This document shows positions 24,501 to 36,993 of a stretch of 64,000 nucleotides of DNA, piece by piece. Position 1 is the stretch's first letter, and every line of letters starts with the position of its first letter. Made by a program: the position numbers and the translations under genes. Under the pieces are notes generated by a model. It worked only from the letters and a program-made list of their open reading frames with translations, was not told the DNA's origin and ran no database searches. Source of the stretch: Torreya grandis (taxonomy: Eukaryota; Streptophyta; Pinopsida; Cupressales; Taxaceae); contig JARHVA010003167.1 of NCBI GenBank assembly GCA_037957365.1, positions 548,501 to 612,500 of the forward strand. Direction: 5' to 3'.

Positions 24501-25625
24501 AATTGAATCACAATTAGAATATCATAATTAAATTTTTTTCAATCATAAGTAATTATAAATCTAGAAAACAAATCTTTAACAAGAGATAAGATAATCACAA
24601 TAACCTATTTGATTATTCTTCCTACCAAATAAAATATTTGCAACATGAATGCAATTTTTTCTAGTTGTGATTGAATATTTCAGATTTCCTTTTGAAAATG
24701 TTGATAATTAAAAACTATCTATGTTCTTCACACAAATAATGACAATGAATTAATTCATAAAACAATAAAAACCCATTGTCATAACAACCAAATATTGACC
24801 AAGATAACCAATATAGTTAATTTAAATAAACATTGAGGATGTTCAAAAACTCATTGCTTTGTAGTTAGTAATTATAATATTAAAAAAATGATTTTCTCAA
24901 CCCCATTAGCTAGGTTTATGTTTAATCCTAGCTCAAAAACTATGTAAACACCAAAGATGACATCAATAGTAAATATTCAGTAATATCCAAATAAACATAA
25001 ATGAGTAATCAACTACAAATTCATCTAAAACTAATACAATTGAATATATAAATGTATCATAATCATCAAATTATAACATCATAATGATTTAAGAGCTAAA
25101 ATATGATCATAACAACATAATATACTAATACAAAGTCCAAGGTCTCAATAATAATAATATTTTGAATGAGTTCAAAAAATGGGTCATGATAGTTATTAGA
25201 TTAATATTAGATTATTTATCAATATTTTTTTACTTATACTTGGTTATTTTTAGATTAAGGTTGGTATTTATTCCTTTTTTAATTTCCATTTTCCTTTATT
25301 TTACATTTCTTTAGGCTAGCTAGATTATTTCACTTTTTGATTATTTTAGGCTTATTTTGGTATTTAAATTGATCAAAAATATACATTACCAAATTATAAT
25401 GGATCAAATATTTTTACTTTAATATATTTCCTCTCTCATAAGCTTTAATCTATTGAAAAGATTAGATTATATCTATTAAATCTTATTCTTATATTTATAT
25501 ATTGAAAGAATTAAATTGGTTTGTGAATATAATGATGTTGAGTTTGTTGTATATTCAACTAATTTATTCCTTGAATTATTAAAATAACCTATATCCATAT
25601 TTAGGATAAACATTTATTCCTTGCA
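24501..25625 (-). repeat. Probable 3' LTR of the copia element
   Basis: The copia RNase H ends near 25,650 on the minus strand. It is followed by AAGAGGGG and then TGCAAGGAATAAATG, that is, a polypurine tract followed by an LTR-style TG. The left limit is unknown, because no matching 5' LTR could be found at the right end of the window. Content is very AT-rich and non-coding. Confidence 0.4.
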
Positions 25626-25626
25626 T

Positions 25627-25634
25627 CCCCTCTT
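25627..25634 (-). promoter_or_regulatory. Candidate polypurine tract of the copia element
   Basis: AAGAGGGG on the minus strand, directly before a TG at 25,625, is the expected plus-strand primer position for reverse transcription. Confidence 0.45.
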
Positions 25635-25639
25635 ATTAA

Positions 25640-27000
25640 ACTTGTCTTATTTCATCTTGACCTTCGCAAGAGGTGAAAGGGTTGATTCCTTGATGTGACA
25701 TTTTTAACTATTAACATAATGCATGTGGATTTTGATATGTTTATTATATTGATGCTTTGCATGATTATTGGAGATGTCAATGAAACTTTTTTCATCACAC
25801 CAAATGATATTAGGTTAATGAATTTTGATGCTGAATTATGACAAGATTTGATGGATCCAAATAATCTTTGTGGCAGTATTGACATCTTGCCAATACTATG
25901 CCTTCATATAATAATTGAATATAGCATGTTGATTATTTATTGACTAAATAACAAGGTCAATTCCATGATTAAATACATATATTGAAGTAGATTTGAGATC
26001 GTCAAGATATTTTGATTAATTAAAGTCAATGTATCATAATAACTTTGTAAAATAACATATTAAATGATGAATTACATATGTATGATTGCCTCTAATATAA
26101 CATATAATCTACATATAATATATATAATGGAGGACATGATTTTATTTCATAAGAAACTAAGACAACATAAAAATAGATATTGAGGTAGTTGTGATTTAAG
26201 TAAATAAGGCTTTTAATTATCTACATATACATGGTAGCATTAACTAATGATGTATAACTCTTGGTTGAAAGACTGATGCATGTTTACAATCAAACATGTG
26301 AATTACTTCTATAATATCTAAATCAATTTTAGGTTGTGAAAGAAATATCCTAGAGTTAGAATGAGTAAAATCTAAACCAACGAAGTATTGTATAATTTTC
26401 AAGTCCAACATTAAAAAATGATAATGAATATAAATATTCATATATATTATAAGTGAAGATAAGATACCTTTAGGAATAACATCATAACATAAATACAAAA
26501 TAAGAAAATCTCACCATCATGCACATAGATGTAAATAATAGGGTTAGAATGGAAACAAGATAATCATGATGAGAGAAGGAAGGATTTCATATTCTCATAC
26601 CATGATCCTAAATATATATTAAATAAATAAAGGGATATATTTAAGAAAAATAAAATGGGGGACTCTTGAAAAAAACCAAATTACTATTACATGTATATCT
26701 CTCATGAAGGTCACCATGAAGGAAAAGAATATTCACATCAAACTGATATTTTTTCTATCTTCGAAATGTGACCATAGAAATAACAAGGTGGATTGAGTTC
26801 ATTTTAGTAACTTGGACAAAATTATTATAATAATCAATGCATTCTACTTGGAAAAATATTTTTTTGACCACTTATGCATCATAATTATTGATACTACTAT
26901 CTTTTACAAATTTGGTTTGATAAAAACATATACAAAAAATCATTTTAATTCATTTTATAAGGGATACCAAAAACTAAGTGTCGTTATTCATAATAAAACT
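25640..27000 (-). pseudogene. RT-RH: Ty1/copia reverse transcriptase and RNase H
   Basis: Read on the minus strand from 27,000 downwards, the pieces are NNDT, FLVSLI, SINNYDA, VVKKIFFQVECIDYYNNF and VTKMNSIHLVISMV, then KKYQFDVNILFLHGDLHE (about 26,720-26,960). These match the copia RT start (N-D-T-W-x-L-V ... K-A-R-L-V-x-K-G-F ... D-V-K-x-A-F-L-H-G-x-L). At 26,244-26,498 LDLKIIQYFVGLDF, RIFLSQPKIDLDIIE and FDCKHASV match the RT thumb. RNase H follows at 25,650-25,870 with IIWCDEKSFIDISNNHAKHQ and HIKIHMHYV. The catalytic Y-V-D-D box is not readable. The upstream half of the same polyprotein lies at 59,146-61,260, separated by element W. Confidence 0.85.
26996..27000. repeat. Target-site duplication AAACT, left copy (element W)
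   Basis: AAACT precedes the left W LTR; AAATT follows the right W LTR at 59,141-59,145. They differ by one C-to-T change, the main mutation type in this window. Both flanks are copia polyprotein sequence. Confidence 0.65.
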
Positions 27001-28318
27001 TGTTATCACATAAGTTTTGTACAAATTATGATGTGGAATATCTCATCATGTAACACCTAATGATACAATGGGAAAACCTCTAAGCCATTGGACTTTAGCA
27101 AATATATGTTAACCTCTAAATAAGGATGAATTCCTTTCACTATATCTAATGCAATTGGTAGAATACCAATTCTATGTAAATTTTGATCTTTTAGTGTCTT
27201 TTATCCTAAACTAAAATTTTGATAGGGAAAAGGGAAAGAATAAAAATGAAACTAAAATTGGTGATTGCACTAGATATCTTAATGGGTCTTAATTCTTTCT
27301 CAATGAACATAATATAATAAAGAATCATATTGAAAAGGTTTCAACACAAACTCATACAAATGAGAAACCAGAGGAAATATTTAGTTATTCTCACAAAAGG
27401 GAAAAGAGTTCTTTATTTTAATCAAATAATATTTTGAAAAGGGAAAAAATACCATAAATGAATCTTTTATGACTAAAATAAGAAACAAAACTTCCACAAA
27501 TACTCTAATAACTGACATATACATATATTTCTCAGATAATAAAGGAAAATATTCAATTTTGTTTTGTCCCAAAGGTTACAAATTGTAAAAAATACATTCA
27601 AAATGTAGAAATTATATCCTCTAGAAAAAAAAGATGGATTAGGAAATGGGGTCTACCCATCTTTATACAAAAAAAAATCATAGATGAAATGTAGTTATCA
27701 AACTTGTATGCCTAGTAATATAAACCATGTAGATCTAGAATCTTCATGAAAAAAGGATATTTATTCTGTATCTAGTGTCTTCAACTTCTACAATAGTTAG
27801 AATATGGAATGCAAGAGCTAGGCATGATCCTTAGTGTAGAATGGCATGGCATGGAATGGATAGAATTGGAAGATCTCCATGTAATGCTTCTTCATCTTCA
27901 ATAGTTGAGAACAACTCTTCATGCCAAATGGGTGGTGTCCAAATAGAAATTGACTTTTCAAAATAAAGATAATTTTTTATAAATCTAAGTTACTTTTCAT
28001 GCAAACCCTAACTTCAAAAACACAAGTGAGACTTTTACAACTTTAAGTCATATCACTTTGTCAAAATAGAACTTGCAATTTGAAATTCACGATTTTACAC
28101 TTTTAGCAATTTACACTTGTCAAAATCAAAAGTGTAATTTGCAACCATGCTTTTTTCAACATTCATATTGTCAAAAATATAGTGTAAAATATGCTTTCTT
28201 TTTCTAGAAAAGAGTTATAAAAAATAGTTGCACCTTCACAATTAAAATTTTTAATGTTTTTTGAAAGACAAAATTATAAATAACACTAAAAAACTTTAAA
28301 ATATTCAACAAAAAGAAA

Positions 28319-31300
28319 TTAATCAATATCTATAATCTCTTCAGCCTTCTTATCATTCTTGGCTTGCAGTTTTTCAACATATGCATCAAAGGCCTTGAAA
28401 ACTTCTTGTATGCATTTTAGATCTAACCCACAAGAGTATATATTAAAGGATGCAAAATATTATTTAACATTAAATAATTATTTACAAAAATTCATTATTC
28501 CCTACATTTTCATTCTCATCTTATCAATTACTCTTTCATACCTGAGAAAGTGGTGGATAAAACTCAGGGTGAATACTATGTCATCTATATGTTTTTTCCC
28601 AAATATTTCATTAAACTTATTTTGGAGCTCTTCCAATTGAAGTAAATTATTTTCATTATCTACTATTTTTCATGACATTATGTTCATCATCCCATTGATG
28701 TCATACAATACATCAATCACCTTGTCATGTTCCATCTTGGCTTGGTGAAAAGATTTTGTTAGTACTCTTATCCAAAATTGAGAAACCCTATGTATTTCAT
28801 TGTTCTCAACAACATTTTGTAGTATCTTCTCAGTAATAAGGGTATCCATATCAATTTATTTTAGAACTACTAATTTGTGATAATATAAGTTCAAAGTCTA
28901 AATCTTTTCTTTATATTTATTGACCTAATCTTTCAAGGTGTTCTTTCTCTCTCTGATTATTTCATAGTGTTCCGTCATTGTTTTAATGGCCTTATTTATC
29001 TTAGTAATTAGTTACTTCGACCATTATTTTATATCCCTTCATATATGAACCATCTGTCCAACCAAATCAATGAAATCTTGATCCAAAAATTGACTGATTA
29101 GATGCACTACTTGTGGTTATTATGATGATTCACTAGGCTATGTAGATTTTTTTAATGCATCTATAAGTTGCTCTAAGTTTATATTTAATTCATCCTTGGT
29201 GGTATTTTAATGATCAATCCTATTTTAGAGAGAATTGATACCATATTTCACATCATGTTTGATCCCCTATCGTGTGGGCCATCCAAGGTGAATTTTGTAA
29301 ATTTGGTAATACCCAACCTTAAGATTTTATTTTGATTTATATAGTTGGGGATTACAATTTCAACATACCTTTCTCCTTGGATGAATATCCTAGCGAAGGT
29401 CTTGTGAGTAGGTTTAGACTTCTTATTGACCTCTAAGAGGCCAAATTACAAAGTGATGGGATCAATCATCTATTTATCTTCCTCCCTACTGACTGAGCTA
29501 GCCAACTAGGAGTAGTCTCTTGTTGTTTTGACAATGTCACCAAAGAATTAGTAGCTGATGTAGTTGCAATAATAAACACCATGACCATTGTAAATCCCTG
29601 GGAGGATGATGTTATTAATTTTTTAGTATATGTTTGTGACACTTTACCCCCATCAAAATGCTATAAACCTACATTCACATCAAGCACCTATGTTTCTCCA
29701 ATTTCTACTGAAGGAGTTGTGGAAACAATTGAAGTGGATGAGGTGGGGATAACAAAAGTAGATGTGTCCCTTGGTAGAGTGGAAGATGGGAGAGACATAG
29801 GGATTGTGAATTTGGTAATAGGGGAAGAATGGAATCTAAAGTATTAAATAAATAAATAAATAAGATGTGTGGGACCAATTAGAGTTGGTGATGTGAGAAA
29901 AGTGAGCTAAGATGAAAGTGAAATAGTACTTACCTCAGGATTTGGGGTAGCCTATGACACTAAAGTTAAGATGACTAATTTTTTGGTGTTTTACTATTGA
30001 GTGGTGTTGGAAATTAATGGGGATTAAATGTAAGGGATTATAAATGGAATGGAAAGAGGGAATGGAATGAAAGGGGAAGGTGAAATTGGAGGAAGGGAAA
30101 GTGGAGTGGAAAGTTGAGATTCCACTCTTGGGGGACCTTTGGGTGTCCATTTGACTCAATTATTCTAATTACACTTGGTTTATTATAGTGGGTAATGTTG
30201 TTAAAATGGTAGGTGGAGTGGAAAATGTAGATGTGAGGAGAGTGGAAGCAAGAGGTGGAGTGGAAACTAGAGATGCTAAAAATTGAGGTGTTGGAGGAGT
30301 ATAGATAGAAGGTGGAGGTGTTGAAACCTCTGATGTAATGTAGGTAGGATGGGGGAGAACAATGGAAATGGGGCTTGTCATTATGATAGTCATGGGAATA
30401 AAAGTTATAGAATATTTGAATCTACTGTATCTTCAGGTGAAAGATCTATTAATTTCTCTACAATTTCTCCCTCTCTATTAGATTCCACTTTCTTTACCTT
30501 AGCCTTCTTCTTCTTCTTCTTCTTCTTCTTCTTCTTTGTCGGATCCTCTTATAATAGAGTTATCCACTTAGCCTTAATCTTTAAATTTCTTTCTCTTACC
30601 CCAATTATTTATCTTACAACCTATACTTCCTTACTCCTTAGCTAATTGATAGTTTTATCAATTACATGGGCCATTCTATCAAATAGACACAAAGACTCTA
30701 GAGTTAACCACCTCACTATTGGAAGGGGTTATGTGATGACTTGCATGTAATATATCAGGTCCACTCTAGAATCATCATCTACCAATTCATTGGGAACTGG
30801 TTTTAGATCATAGTATTTGATTTTGTAAATGGACATCCTAGAATAATAACTCATTCTAACTACCTCATCATCAAAATCTTCCCAATAATCCTCATAGTAT
30901 GGCATGTGAGCATATGTAACAAGTTCCAATGTGTTAGTAATCTTGCCATATACATCAAATAATATCCTAGACTCTAATGTTTTTATTTTCATCTAGTACA
31001 TTTTGACCCTATAAAACTTGGGATTAATGATGGATTGGGATATGTATTGACCAATGAAAATTGTGAAATGTATCCCTACATTGTGCCTATTGGAGAAGAG
31101 CTTATGAGTTTCTATGAGTTGTCTGACCAACTCTAATAATGCACATTTATTACTAACATATTAGGGAATGGTATATGGATAACCACTAAATATAGCTACC
31201 CTAATGTAGGAAAGGGTGGGGGAATACATGATGTAGGAGCCCCACTTGTTGATTTCATCAACTATTGCTTTTGATAACCTTGTTCTCCAATTTTTTTGTT

Positions 31301-32330
31301 GAACATGATAATGATGCAATAGATGAAAGCATTATTTACTCATCTAAATTGTTCCCTACTAACCTATAATGTGACGTCACTATAGTAATTATATATTGTA
31401 TATCTCCTTAAGAACTATGTTAAGGCCTAGGAATTGTCTTCCTTTGGCAAAAATCTATACAATGTAATAGGTCATCTAAAATTTGCTCATTATTTATACC
31501 TCCATCAATTACTTGTGGAGGGAATCACTTATTAACTGGGCCCAATAAATTTATTTATTATTCTATCAGATGACCTAGATGTACTAGTACAAATATTCTT
31601 GAAAACACTTGGTATCAAGACTACTAGGGACCTAGTTCAATAATATGATAATATCCCCTACTTCATCAATGAAATTAGGCATATACATAATCTTTGGTAA
31701 CCTAGTATAAGAATGCTTGGGGAAAATGAGCCAATCCTTACTGATTATGTTTTGACACCCATCTCAATCATCCTCATAGAATTTTATGGATATTTGTGGA
31801 ATAATATTTAGGTAACTTTCAAATTCTAGGATTACAAATATTGAGTTGATAAAATTATGGTCTAGATTTAGAATCTTTCACCCTTTTTCATTGTAGACCT
31901 TTCTTCTATTAGGACCATGGTGTTGGGCCATTATTATCCCCAATTTGGGGCTTTGAATTGATAGTGTGAAGGTTTCAACTTGTGGAAGGCTAGATTCATA
32001 TATTTTCTAGACTTGGTCATTATTAAAAAGTCTACACCTATCTAAACCCAAAAATCTCATAGGTTATTGTGACCTAAATCAATATCTATTATTTTGTTAA
32101 CATTAGAATCCAAACTAGGAATCACTCTAGGGAATTTGGATTTGAAATTCATTTCCTTAGAAGACATCAAAACTAAGGTTACTATTTATGATAAATTAGC
32201 TATGAAAGTTGGTGAAATATGTAGGTTTTTGAAGGAGTTATATCCCTTGACAGAGATGAGATGTGCTCTAATTAGGTTAAAGTTCTATATAACTAGGTGG
32301 TGCTTGAAGTAGGTATAAGCTCCATTGAGA
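28319..32330 (-). pseudogene. Long ORF of unknown function inside the left W LTR
   Basis: I do not recognise this protein family. Three parts are visible on the minus strand. (1) At 30,730-31,270, GSYIMYSPTLSYIRVAIF, ALLELVRQLIETHKLFSN, MPYYEDYWEDFDDEVVRM, YYDLKPVPNELVDDDSRVD and IYYMQVIT form a well-conserved, probably globular part. (2) At 29,935-30,400 lies a Pro/Ser/Thr-rich part (STPPPSIYTPPTPQ, FSTPPTILTTLPT). (3) At 28,319-29,000 is a coiled-coil-like end with EIHRVSQFWIRVLTK, NNLLQLEELQNKFNEIFGKK and a final AEEIIDID before a TAA stop at 28,319-28,321. The start is not certain. The same three parts and the same stop position are found in the right LTR, so the ORF was present when W inserted. 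Acquisition of another gene by the LTR is possible. Confidence 0.65.
30504..30536. repeat. (CTT)n microsatellite
   Basis: About eleven CTT units lie inside the LTR ORF, where they would encode a Lys run on the minus strand. The matching place in the right LTR (near 47,140) is only loosely CTT-like, so the tract grew after insertion. Confidence 0.9.
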
Positions 32331-33179
32331 TGGAAGCTATTCCAAGAAATGTAAACTTTCATGGGGATGAGAGGTGTCTAGGGAAGGTCCACTTTCCACA
32401 AAGACATAAAAGATCATGGGGATCAAATGTGTTTGGCGTAATGTTAAAACCCATGAGGGTTTAGAGTACCTAAGACAAGTCCAATGTCCATGGGGACCTT
32501 GGATGTATATGCAAGGAATATTCATTATTTTATATTGGAAGTATATGATTTGGGAATATTATTTTAGATAGATGAAACCCTAAATTTTGATTGTAAAATT
32601 AGGAGGGGAAAATCCAAGGATTTTATGATGATCGCTTTGGGAAAAATATTCACAATTTAATTCTTAAACATCAAACCCTATAAAATCTAGACTCTAAAAA
32701 ATCTAACTACAACCTAAATACTTGAGAATAATCAAAATCAATTCCCAAACTATTACAATCATAACTCAAAATAACCCCTAAATCATAAAATATAAACAAA
32801 ACCATAGAATTGGAAAAAATAATTTTAAGAGAAGCTTTAAATAACTCAAATGCTTCAATTGTAAGAACAATGTCAAAAAAACACAAGCCAAGTACCATAC
32901 AAAAGAGTGAAGATGATGTGGAAGACATTTTCTAGTCTTGGGTTGAACTTGTAGGTACATTATTGACATGTGGATCGAGTTTTGGAGGGCATTAAAATAA
33001 TTTTTAGAGCTCAAACAACCTATTTACCAATTAAACAAATGATAAAAAATCCCCTAAATGACATAGTTTATATAAAAATATTATAATTAATGCAGTTATG
33101 ATGGTTGGTGGTGGAAATTAGAGATATTTAAAGTAGGTCCCAATTCCATGGGACATAAATGGCTTTGTTTAGTGGAAGG

Positions 33180-33520
33180 CATAGTTCACCAAGTACTTTG
33201 AACATTTGAAATCATGCAAAGTGCACTTCAGGTTTTGGATTCCATAGGAGGGTATTTATGTTTTGTGGGATCCAAAGTCCACCATGCATTTTCCACATTT
33301 GAAAATGTGCAAATTGCTTACCAAGTTATATAGTTTGTTTCTTTAGATGCTTGGTGATATGTATATCCTACCATGTATTTTGCATGTTTGTGAACATACA
33401 AAGTGCATTTTGTGTTTTGGATTCTACCGCTTGGGATTTGGGTGTTTGGTGGGAACCAAAATCCATGAAGCAATTTTCACATGTGCAAATTGCATCTAAT
33501 GTTTTGTATCTACTATGTAA
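33180..33520 (-). repeat. Tandem repeats of about 95 bp in the U3 of the W LTR
   Basis: Four diverged units share the words TTTTCCACATTTGAAAATGT or close relatives, AAGTGCA or AAATTGC, and TTTTGGATTC (near 33,195, 33,285, 33,375 and 33,470). The equivalent part of the right LTR (58,790-59,090) has them too. Since the LTR starts at 33,615 on the minus strand, they sit within the first 450 bases of U3, where repeated enhancer-like blocks are often found. A regulatory role is inference. Confidence 0.55.
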
Positions 33521-33615
33521 AAAGGAATGATGGGTTTTTGGTGGTTTCAAAGGTATTTATAAAAAACAAAGGGGGTCTCCCTTAGGGTATCAGATGTAAT
33601 GATATTTTTGAGACA

Positions 33616-33924
33616 AAAATATCAACATTTTGGTAACCTCTACAAAATTATTACTTGCTAATCAGTTTCATTATAGTAGTCTTCTATTCATTGGGCATGG
33701 ATTCAATTATGGATTTGAAAAACCTTAACCTATAGATGAATGGAATAGAAGTTGCCTAAACAAAAAAAAATAGTAAAAACATAGACAAACAAAATGAGGA
33801 AAAAATAACACCACCTAAGGAAACAAAAATTACTAATGAGTTGACCTATGTAGAAGCACTTATTAAAAGACACAAATAACCTTACCATATACAAAATTTA
33901 AAATTTATAGAACAAGCTCCTACC
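33616..33924 (-). other. W 3' untranslated region between integrase stop and LTR
   Basis: About 300 bases with no ORF. A polypurine tract is expected on the minus strand beside 33,616, but none is clear. Confidence 0.4.
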
Positions 33925-35070
33925 TCAAAAATAATTTGAGCTATATCCAATTAACTGGGATAGGCAGTTCTTTTCGATCAAGCTTAAAGAGGTGGAATGT
34001 GTTGGCTCCTTTACATTGGGTAATAATGTATGGATGTTCCATATTGCATAAAATTTGGTATGATTACCTAGTTTAACCCTATCTGCATGCCATTTGAAGA
34101 CCATATCTCCTTCATTAAATTTTATTTTAGATGATTTTTTGTCTATAGTCTTCATGGTTTGGTCTTAATTATCTTCCAAGACCTTTACTATTTGGTTCTT
34201 GATTTCTTTGAATTCCATGACCTCATCCAATCTCACCATCATTGCATCATTATCGATCAAATCCATTTTGTGATTGAGCTCTAGATATGGTAGCTTGATT
34301 GATAGTGAGACTTGATCCTCTCTTCCATATACCAACATCAAAGGTGAATTACATATGGCTCTCTCAGGTGTGATCCTATGAGCCCAAAGTGCTGATTTCA
34401 ACTTTGTATGCCAAGATCTTTGGTTATCTTTTGTTATTCTCTTGATAATTTTAATAAGTTTCCTTTTGGTTAACTCAGCCAAGCACATTACCCTAGAGAT
34501 AATAATTATAAGTGATCAGATACACATTTTTCTTGATGACCCATTCACTGACTTATGTTCCCAAGAAATATTTAGTGTTATCAAAAATAATGGTATGGGG
34601 TATACCAGATCTTGACACTATAGCCTACATAAAATATAGAATTGACACCTCTATAACATATTTTAGTTAAATTTCTTTGTTTTATCATGTGAATCAATTT
34701 GTTTCTATGGGGACCCATTTATTCCATGCACTTGATAGTGGATTGACCATGCCTATGAAGTCCAATCAACTTTGGGAAAATGGTTGATCTACCTAAATGG
34801 GCCTAAGAGGAAAGGCTACTAAGTTTTTCTTGTCAGTGAAGTAGGCACACTTTTCATAATTCCTCACCCATTGGTATGAATCTTTGAATAATTCAAGCTA
34901 ATAATAGCCTTTTCTCATTATCTTGATGGCCATGGTCCTTGTAAATAAATGTCCTCCTAATGGGCCATCATGAAATTATTCGAGTACTTTAGGAATTTGA
35001 TCATGCTCAATACATCTTAACATAACTCCATTCATATCATTTCTAAATAGTAATCCATCAACAAGGATAT
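33925..35070 (-). pseudogene. IN: Integrase of element W
   Basis: On the minus strand the zinc-binding region reads DGPLGGHLFTRTMAIKIMRK, GYYWLELFKDSY and EKCAYF (about 34,850-35,000). The core shows IEVSIL, GIPHTIIFDNTKYFLGT (around 34,570-34,650, with the second Asp kept), NYYL, then a Glu region decayed near 34,500. From 34,488 to 34,165, LAELTKRKLIKIIKRIT, WHTKLKSALWAHRITPERAI and SPLMLVYGRE are close to the plant gypsy pattern. The C-terminal part KIKFNEGDMVFKWHADR, GNHTKFYAIW and the ending LIGYSSNYF (33,925-34,155) complete the protein. It inserts cDNA into host DNA in active relatives. Stops and one or two frame changes make it inactive. Confidence 0.88.
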
Positions 35071-36960
35071 AAAAAATAGACTAGAATCTATAATATATTT
35101 TATTATATCATTGAAGATCATAGGGATACTGACCACTCTATAAGAAGTTGGTTATGTCTTGGATCTAGCTATTGAAAGTAGGTAGATTGGCTAACTCAAA
35201 CACATTTTGGGCATATACTACTTCAAGTGTTGGTTAAATAGTTTTAATATTAGAAGCTAGATGTTCACAAAAGCCTTTACATCTTACAAAATTGGAAGCT
35301 TTGATGTCCACATCATATTCTATAACCTTGGTAATCCATCTGCTCATTTTCATTTATCTCTTAGTTGCTTAACAAATCTTTCACACTTGGATGACTTACC
35401 ATCAAATGAATTTTATTATTAGAGAGAATATGCCTAAATTTTTTGAGTGCCTTGATTATGGCATATACCTTTTTATCCACAAAACTATAATTTTTCTCAT
35501 ATTTTTTCAAGGATTAGCTAAATAAATATACCGACTGCTCCAATTACTCGTAGTTATGTTGGGTTACAATATCTAAGATGATCTCCTTCCCTCTAAATAC
35601 ATACAAAACTAAGTATTTCTCAAAATTTAGGTTGACTAAGGTAGGATCCTAAGAAATATCTTGTTTGATTCCTTGAAAACTATATCTTCCATCTTGTGTC
35701 CAACTAAAAATGATACCCTTCTTGAGCATTGCAGTGAGGGATTTTACTAGGGAGGCAAAATTTGGGACAAATATTCTCATAAAATTAATTTTCCCAAGGA
35801 AACTTTGAAGTCCTTTCTTATGGATTGGTGATTCCAATGAAAATATAAAACCAACTCTTTCTAGGTCTATCACAAGACCTTCTTTCAACATTATGTGACC
35901 TAATAGTTTCCCTTCATGAACCACAAAATTGCACTTTTTTGGGTTTAGAAAAACCTCATATTATCTACACCTTTCAAAAAACATTATAAGGTGGTATAGA
36001 TATACTTCAACATACTTTGAGTAGACTGTGATATCATCCACATATATCAGGATCATTTTATTTATCAGCCCTCTGAATGCCATACCCATAGTTATTTGAA
36101 AATTTTGCTGGCATTAGTCAAACCAAAAGGTATATTTTTGTATATATACATGCCCCATTTTGTGGTGAAGGTAATTTTTTACTTGTCTAAATCTTGTACT
36201 AAGATTTGGTTATATCTAAAATAACTATCTAGAAGGGAAAACTATTTATATCCTACTATAGTTTGTAAAATTCTTGTTATAGGTAGGAAACGATAGTGAT
36301 CTTTTAGGGATGCTTTATTCAGGTCTATAAAATCCATGCATATCTTGATTTCACCATTTTTATTTTTGATAGGGACTAGATTGGCAACCCCAGATGAGTG
36401 CTTGATGGTAAAAATTATATTAACTTCTATAAATTTAGAAATCTTAATTTTCATAAGTGGTTCTATCTTTGGATTAATGATCCTTTGCTTTTTCTAATGA
36501 GATTAGTGTTTGGATCCAACTCTATCATATGCTGGGATAAACTAGGGTCAAAAATTCTTAGATCATGATAGCTTTAAGCAAAATTATCATCAACTTATTG
36601 GCACAATTAAATAAAATTTTCTTTCTCAGAGTCATTAAATACCTTCCCTAGCTTCAGGGTTTTGCCTTCTAAGATGGTCATTCACTCATAGTCCTCTTCA
36701 TTGATCAAAAAATTATTTTTCTCATCCTTTGGTTGGCCATCCAAATTAAATATGTTATCTAATATAACAATACCCATATGTATCTTTTTCATCTTTAGGT
36801 GGATGATCTGATCCTCATATTGATCTTGGATCTTAGGCTAGTTCATATCAAAGAATTTAGCTTCTTCTCTCAATAAGTTTACAAGTTATTATTCATTATC
36901 AAAGACTTTCCAATGAGTGGCATTACACAAAATCCCATTAGGAACCCTTATACATAAATA
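35071..36960 (-). pseudogene. RT-RH: Reverse transcriptase and RNase H of element W
   Basis: The pre-RT part reads ENFI, SYHDLRIFDPSLSQHMIELD (about 36,540-36,640). The RT follows with IFTIKHSSGVANLVPIKNK, GEIKICMDFIDLNKASLKDH, RILQTIVGYK (36,242-36,454), then YNQILVQDLDK, KITFTTKWGMYIYKNIPFGL and TNASKIFK (36,080-36,235). The catalytic Y-x-D-D has decayed to YMWMI near 36,030. Thumb and connection are at 35,649-35,924: HEGKLLGHIMLKEGLVIDLE, LQSFLGKINFMRIFVPNFAS and FSWT. RNase H is weak at 35,200-35,560 (FVDKKVYAIIKALKKF, then a histidine-containing SNNKIHL stretch). Upstream of 36,640 a poorly conserved linker runs to the Z junction. The RT differs clearly from that of element X, so the two are different families. 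Confidence 0.85.
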
Positions 36961-36993
36961 TTTTCTAAAGAGTTTTATTATTCTCTCTAAAAT

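Larger units (their letters stand above)
27001..33615 (-). repeat. Left (3') LTR of element W, about 6.6 kb
   Basis: This matches the right LTR throughout: 27,001-32,330 against 43,652-48,969, and about 32,350-33,615 against 57,942-59,140. Examples in both copies are GGTTATGTGATGACTTGCAT (30,727 and 47,372), GGATTTGAAATTCATTTCCT (32,137 and 48,782) and TGTAATGATATTTTTGAGACA at the outer edge. The gap in the right copy is exactly where element X lies. The LTR contains a long decayed ORF (28,319-32,330) and tandem repeats in its U3 part (33,180-33,520). From 27,001 to 28,318 no coding is seen. The plus-strand frame at 28,359-28,640 is the complement of the ORF end. Confidence 0.83.
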
